31,540 nt of DNA from Silene noctiflora (lineage: Eukaryota; Streptophyta; Magnoliopsida; Caryophyllales; Caryophyllaceae), in the NCBI GenBank assembly GCA_009801015.1, contig VHZZ01000016.1, positions 558,920 to 590,459 of the forward strand, written 5' to 3'. Position numbers and translations under genes: made by a program. Of the stretch, positions 21,751 to 31,540 are shown piece after piece. Within the stretch, counting starts at the first letter, position 1. Each line of letters starts with the position of its first letter. The notes beneath the pieces are model-generated. The model was not told where the DNA came from, ran no database searches, and saw only the letters and a program-made list of their open reading frames with translations.

Positions 21751-22070
21751 GGGTAAGATTATCCGTCAGACTCTCCAAAGTCTTAAGACTCTGCCACATC
21801 AGCTTTCCACTAACTTTATACATTATCCGTCAGACTCACCTCAAACTCTATTTTTCTACTTTCCACTTCACTTACTTTTCTTTTTCAAAAAAAGTTACTT
21901 TCCAATCATGATGGGGTCAAGACTCACCTAAAGTCTTTAAGTTGAGTCTTGGATTTCCAATACTCAACTTAAAACTTTGTCAAGACTTTTGTAAATTATT
22001 GGTAGTTTTGAGTGAGTCTTGTCTTAAGACTTACCAAAGTCTTGTTTCAAGACTACCAATAATCTTACCC
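21751..22070. mobile_element. PIF/Harbinger-type MITE copy A, 320 bp
   Basis: Ends GGGTAAGATTAT / ATAATCTTACCC are perfect inverted repeats flanked by TTA at 21748-21750 and 22071-22073. The interior has 'gactctgccacatcagcttt' and many 'aagtctta' motifs. Shares its whole layout with the element at 30267-30618 in the same orientation. Confidence 0.85.
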
Positions 22071-22429
22071 TTAAGCTGCTACTTTTGACTAATAAAGTTA
22101 CGCAGCTTGTGGAGCCAAAATCATGGCCATTGGTCCTTTTATAAATTGTTCCGCCATTAAAGACGTAATGGACCTTCATAGGATCCTTACTCGAAAATAA
22201 GAATATGGGCATCTGAGAGGTGGTGCCGCGTCTCAATACTACCTGATGATCTTATCCTCATTTAAAATCCGTATTTCTATTTTAAACAATTTTATTGAAA
22301 ATTTGAAATGGATTAATATTACAAAATGTTATTTTTAACAGCAATAAAGACGGTAAATGAATTATTCAGGATAAACTTTACCAAGTTACAAAACAAATAG
22401 GCCTCTGGGTAACAGCAATAAGTGCAGAA

Positions 22430-27585
<5,156 letters not shown>

Positions 27586-27971
27586 TTATTTAGGAACACT
27601 GCAAAGTGAATTAGCGAGGTATACTTATAGCAGTTGTATTTTGTAGATAAATATACAAGTAGTAAATTTAATGTTGTTACAAAAAATTGAGTATAAATAA
27701 TGGACAATTGTTGCATTTTTATAATGTATACACAATTGGAGCACGTGTAAGAACAAGGGAAAATAACCTTAAAATGGATTTTTTTCGTCTAAATTAAAAA
27801 CAAATAAATGATAAAAGGGAAATATTTCCTGATAAAATGTTACCATTAAAACGTGATAATTTTAGTTATAACATTTTTAGATAATTACTTTATATTATTA
27901 AATGTTGATATTTTCTCATCTTAAGATAAACTTACTGCTTTGCTTAAGACATCAGCTCACAAGGCCGATTA
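27586..27971. other. Upstream flank of the GH1 gene
   Basis: AT-rich; on the minus strand this is the expected GH1 promoter. tatattta (minus strand, 27655-27648) could be a TATA box about 63 bp before the lost start position. The distal part has no gene. Confidence 0.35.
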
Positions 27972-27980
27972 TAAATTATA

Positions 27981-28400
27981 GGAAAGTTTGACATTTTTCC
28001 CGAAATACCCAATTTTTTGTTCCGGAAAATTTTAAGAGCCCATAACTCGTGTTTACGAGGTCATAAAGTTACGATTTTTTTTCAAATTGATCTTCTTTCA
28101 CAGTACTACGAGTTGAAAAAAAAATTGTCAAGTTCCGAACTCGTGACGAAGAGATATGGTCAGTCAAAGGTTGTTCGGTCAAAAAAACTTTAACATACAA
28201 AAGCTTCTAGCCACGGGATCCAAATACGACAATTTTTTTTTTCAAATCGTAATTCTCAGAAAGATAATCGATTTGAAAAAAAAAATCGTAACTTTATGAC
28301 CTCGTAAACACGAATTATGAGCTTTTAAACTTTTCCGGAACAAAAAATTGGGTATTTCGGGCAATTTGGCAAACTTTAGGGATATCGCGTGCATTATCCG
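27981..28400. mobile_element. MULE-type MITE, 420 bp, with 9-bp target duplication
   Basis: A large foldback: left 'cccgaaatacccaatttttt' and the reverse complement of the right end are identical there, and similarity runs about 180 bp inward (cgtgtttacgaggtcataaa on both arms). taaattata lies on both flanks (27972-27980, 28401-28409). The right end carries about 20 extra terminal bases (reverse-complemented: cggataatgcacgcgatatc), so the left terminus looks shortened. Confidence 0.8.
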
Positions 28401-28409
28401 TAAATTATA

Positions 28410-28915
28410 ATGGTAACGGTGTTTGAACTCGGATTTTGAGTATTATTTAACCAACTAAACTAGGTAACATATGTTGTTAACACCTATTATCTAGACAACT
28501 TTTTTGGTCAATATATAGTACTTATTTGATCCGTTTTATCATTATAATGAACAATAATTGTCTCATACGATTAAAACGGGTTAAATAGATCTTTTACTGA
28601 AAAGTTTTTTTTTGGGAGTATAGTATCCGTCTGATCATAAATTTTACGGAGTATGTTCTTATTACTGTAGGAGCGCGTGCAACACGAGGGGAGGGAAAGG
28701 GTTACGGCCCGTGCACCACGGTAGTAATCTTTTCTCTAAGTATGGGAGTGGTAGTACGATCCACGAGGTCCCGTATTCGCAATTATTTCTCTTTTATTGG
28801 TCTAAAATGGACTTATCAAACTTGATTCGACCACTTTATCAACTAAAATTAAACAATTTATTTGTCAGAATTTTGAAGTTCAACCTGAAAATGGAGAGAC
28901 TAATAATTAAGAGAA
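28410..28915. other. Upstream intergenic
   Basis: No gene seen. gcccgtgcaccacggtagtaa at about 28707-28727 contains an imperfect GC-rich hairpin followed by tagt, reminiscent of a Helitron 3' end but too weak to call. The 28711-29088 reading frame crosses it and the next MITE and has no coding character. Confidence 0.35.
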
Positions 28916-28924
28916 GTTCTTGCT

Positions 28925-29095
28925 TAATACGGTTATTATCTGTCTTAAGATTAAGACGAATAGTGGCCCTCTGCTCCTCTCACACAAATGTAAGTGGGAG
29001 GCAAGTGGGTATATCCATTTCCCACCCACTTGCCTCCCACTTACATTTTGTGACAGAGTTTAAGACGGATAGTGGTCGTCTTAAATGAGAATTTG
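28925..29095. mobile_element. Stowaway-like foldback MITE
   Basis: The 26-bp arms caaatgtaagtgggaggcaa... (28985-29010) and its reverse complement (29023-29048) surround a 12-nt loop. Outer blocks 'gtcttaagattaagacgaat' and 'agacggatagtggtcgtctt' extend the inverted symmetry. Exact ends and the TA target duplication are not resolved. Confidence 0.65.
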
Positions 29096-29229
29096 TGAAT
29101 AATTAATTCAATATCCTGAATTAGACACAATTTTGATTCTCTTCATTATTTCCTCTCTCTATTTCTTTTAAACGGTCAAGATTATTTACTAAAACGATCT
29201 AACATTCATCAATAGAAATAATGGATGAT

Positions 29230-29360
29230 TTAGGTGACAAAAAACAGTACTTTTTATCAAAAACAACCTTTAAAAAAACTGTTTGCAAAACACCGCCTTT
29301 TAAAAAAAAAGTTTGTCAAACACAACCTGTAATAATTTTTTTTTGCTAAACACGACATTT
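29230..29360. repeat. Imperfect short tandem repeats (caaacacRacctttt-aaaaa)
   Basis: Three or four degenerate units of about 35-40 bp (aaaaacaacctttaaaaaaa, caaaacaccgccttttaaaa, caaacacaacctg, taaacacgacatttt). Non-coding. Confidence 0.5.
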
Positions 29361-29409
29361 TGGTCGAAGTTTGATCAAAATTAAAAAAAAAATACGGCGA
29401 TATATTATA

Positions 29410-30160
29410 CTCTCTTCCATCCAAACCAAAGGTAAACCTGACAAAAGTAACCCGACCCGAAAAGGCTGACCCGAGACCCGAAATGACCCGACCCGAAAAG
29501 GCTGACCCGAGACCCGAAATGACCCGAACTACATCACCCGAATGTGACCCGAAAACCCGAACATGACCCGACCCGACCCGAACATGACCCAAACTCTTGA
29601 CCCGTAACTGACTCAACCCGAAAATGACCCGGTTCTGAAACCACCCAACCCGAAAATGACCTGACAAAACATAACTCTAATTGAACTGAAAAGACTTGAA
29701 ATTATTTTTTCTCTCTTATTCATAGACCCGAAAATATCCCGACTCAAAATAACCCGACCCGGTTATCTGAAACTGACCCGACGAACAAACCCAAAATAGA
29801 CCCGAAACCCGAAATGACCCGAGGCGATCCGAATTAACCCGAAATCAATGAAAGACCCGAACTGACCCGACCCGAACTGACTCGACCCGAATCCGACCCG
29901 TTAACCCGATTTGCCAGGTCTAACCAAAGGTAACATTGTCTTTTTTCTCGGCCAGCCTTAAAAAACTTTGACCAAGAATATCGTTAAAAATATGAAATTT
30001 TGGAAAACGAAACTTATTTATTTAGATTTGTTGTGAAAAGTCTTTCATAAAATTATATTTTTTGTACGGAAAAATTACGTAATAACGGCGAAAAATACGG
30101 TCAAAGTATTGCCTTGAAGAGCACCCAAAAGCAAGTGTTACCTTTGATTTGGATGAGAGA
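29410..30160. mobile_element. Inverted-repeat element (Stowaway-like) interrupted by a hAT-type element
   Basis: ctctcttccatccaaaccaaaggtaac at the left and the reverse complement of 'gttacctttgatttggatga' at the right are inverted copies, with further matching around 'actttgacc' inside. TA lies outside both ends (29408-29409, 30161-30162). Removing the insertion at 29433-29922 and one target copy leaves about 253 bp. Confidence 0.65.
29433..29922. mobile_element. hAT-type element with 8-bp target duplication and GACCCGA-array interior
   Basis: Ends taaacctgacaaa and, reverse-complemented, tagacctggcaaa (11 of 13 match) are hAT-like inverted repeats. accaaagg occurs directly outside each end (29425-29432 and 29923-29930), an 8-bp duplication as hAT elements make. 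Nearly all the interior is a degenerate 'tgacccga/acccgaaaa' array. No transposase. The minus-strand reading frame at 29257-29667 is the array translated, not a gene. Confidence 0.85.
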
Positions 30161-30266
30161 TAATATTCATTAATCTTTACTTTGTGTCGGGTCGGGCCAA
30201 AAGCTTGACCTATGTCCTGGCGGCTTGTTTTGGATCCGGCCACAGTCTTTTTAGATTCAACTGTAA

Positions 30267-30618
30267 GGGTAAAATTATCAGCAAGACTCTTCCAAGTCTT
30301 AAGACTCTGCCACATCAGCTTTCCACTAACTTTTATTATTTATTTATTGTTCAGACTTACCTTAGACTTTATACATTATCCGTCAGACTCACCTCAGACT
30401 CTACTTTTCCACTTTACTTTTTTTTTTTTTTATAAAAAGAAGTGCTACATGTGATCCATTCATTGGATAGTTTTCATTAGAGGTGGGGTCAAGACTCACC
30501 CAAAGTCTTAAGTTGAGTCTTGGATTTTCAAGACTCGATTTAAGACTTTCTTAAAACTAGGATAGATTATTGGTAGTTTTGAGCGAGTCTTGTCTCAAGA
30601 CTACCAATAATCTTACCC
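30267..30618. mobile_element. PIF/Harbinger-type MITE copy B, 352 bp
   Basis: Ends gggtaaaattat / ataatcttaccc, flanked by TAA at 30264-30266 and 30619-30621. Shares with 21751-22070 the 'gactctgccacatcagcttt' block, 'ggggtcaagactcacc' and the terminal 'gactaccaataatcttaccc'. Same orientation as copy A. A poly-T/A tract (about 30418-30436) explains part of the length difference. Confidence 0.85.
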
Positions 30619-30621
30619 TAA

Positions 30622-31540
30622 AGCTTAAGCCCCATCAAAATATCAAGTCCGAACCCAAAACTCTATTAGTTTCTTAATTCAGCTCACTTCCACTGCACGT
30701 CTGCACTGAAAGTCGTGCCCAGCTCTTGTTTTTGGGTATTTACAAATCCACTTAAAAAGCCCAATAAATGATCCACATTTATTGGCCTAGTCCAAGTCAA
30801 CATATGGACCAAAATATGCATAGCCAATTGTGATAGGTTGTATTGAAGTATAGAACTAATGTACATCCCGTGCTACAACAGAATATTTTTTAGTTTTGTT
30901 TTATAAAAGAGACATTTTCATTAAATTAACTGTACTTGTTGGTTAATGTTATACACTTATAATGTACTAATATCATCGTAGTAAGAGATAGAAAATGCAA
31001 GTTTATTATCATAAAAAAACACTTTAGGTTAAGTTATTTTTGTCTTAAACAATTTTTACTTTACTAAAAAAAATAAAAAAAAATATAATGCTATAACATT
31101 GCATGAAACTAATTTATGACACTAAAACACAATTAAGTAATATAAAATCTAATTAGAAAGCGTATCAACCTTATAACAAAAACAGGTAAAAACAGTATAC
31201 CATGCACACCTTTAAAAAGACGATTTACGAATAATTAAACTAATATTTTTTTTATTTCTAATTAAAAAAATACATAAAAATTGTTACGTCCTTCACAAAA
31301 ATAAACCATATTTAGAGTGTAACTGATGAAAGATAATATAAAAATAGATTTACGTAATTTTAGAGTATAAATGATTAACAATAATTATGGTAAAGATTGC
31401 ATAAGAAGCAAATTTGCGTAATTTTAGAGTATAACTGATGAAGAGTAATATTTATGAAAAATGATTTCATAATAAATTAGGGATAGTGATTGTTTCTTGT
31501 AAAAGAGGTAAAATAAAAATGAATATAAATTTGTTATTTT
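30622..31540. other. Distal intergenic, very AT-rich, with degenerate tandem repeats
   Basis: No gene seen. 31310-31470 holds three imperfect copies of a unit starting ttttagagtRtaaMtgatKaa and containing 'tttRcgtaa', spaced roughly 55-65 bp apart (about 31312, 31360, 31422). Confidence 0.5.

Noticed and set aside
29257-29667. 136-codon minus-strand frame rich in Gly/Val/Arg
   Set aside because: It is the GACCCGA array of the hAT-type element translated.

Overview
The window looks like nuclear DNA of a eudicot plant. It is AT-rich, with long gene-poor stretches, short GT-AG introns mixed with very long ones, and many small non-autonomous DNA transposons (MITEs). The recurring 'tactccgtat'-type fragments, together with a GH1 gene resembling acyl-glucose-dependent anthocyanin glucosyltransferases, make me favour Caryophyllales, perhaps Caryophyllaceae. 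That placement is inference; no organelle or bacterial signal is present.

Four protein genes can be modelled. (1) 913-9031 (+) is an apparently intact three-exon flavonoid 3'-hydroxylase (F3'H, CYP75B type, 511 aa). Its 5.5-kb second intron is filled with MITEs and contains an internal duplication. (2) 10526-12253 (+) is an uninterrupted-CDS NKAP/MAS2-type nuclear RS-rich protein (575 aa) with three tandem N-terminal repeats. (3) 17002-21072 (+) is a four-exon plasmodesmata callose-binding (X8/CBM43, GPI-anchored) protein (252 aa). (4) 22430-27585 (-) is a 13-exon glycoside hydrolase family 1 gene, AAGT/beta-glucosidase-like. Its last twelve exons join cleanly, but its first exon lacks both a proper start codon and a GT splice donor, so it may be a young pseudogene. 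Genes 3 and 4 converge.

F3'H (flavonoid B-ring hydroxylation at the ER) and the GH1 gene (possibly vacuolar glucosylation of flavonoids) could act in one pathway and lie about 13 kb apart, with two housekeeping or cell-wall genes between them. This may be a loose flavonoid neighbourhood or chance.

Most remaining structure is transposon-derived. Two MULE-type MITEs have 9-bp target duplications (4321-4730, 27981-28400). Four PIF/Harbinger-type MITEs have TWA target sites (4800-5094, 6929-7222, 21751-22070, 30267-30618). There are several Stowaway MITEs. One hAT-type element (29433-29922) has an interior that is almost entirely a degenerate GACCCGA array, and it sits inside another inverted-repeat element. 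There are also SINE pieces and a small TRIM-like LTR fossil inside the GH1 gene. No autonomous transposase or reverse transcriptase was recognised.
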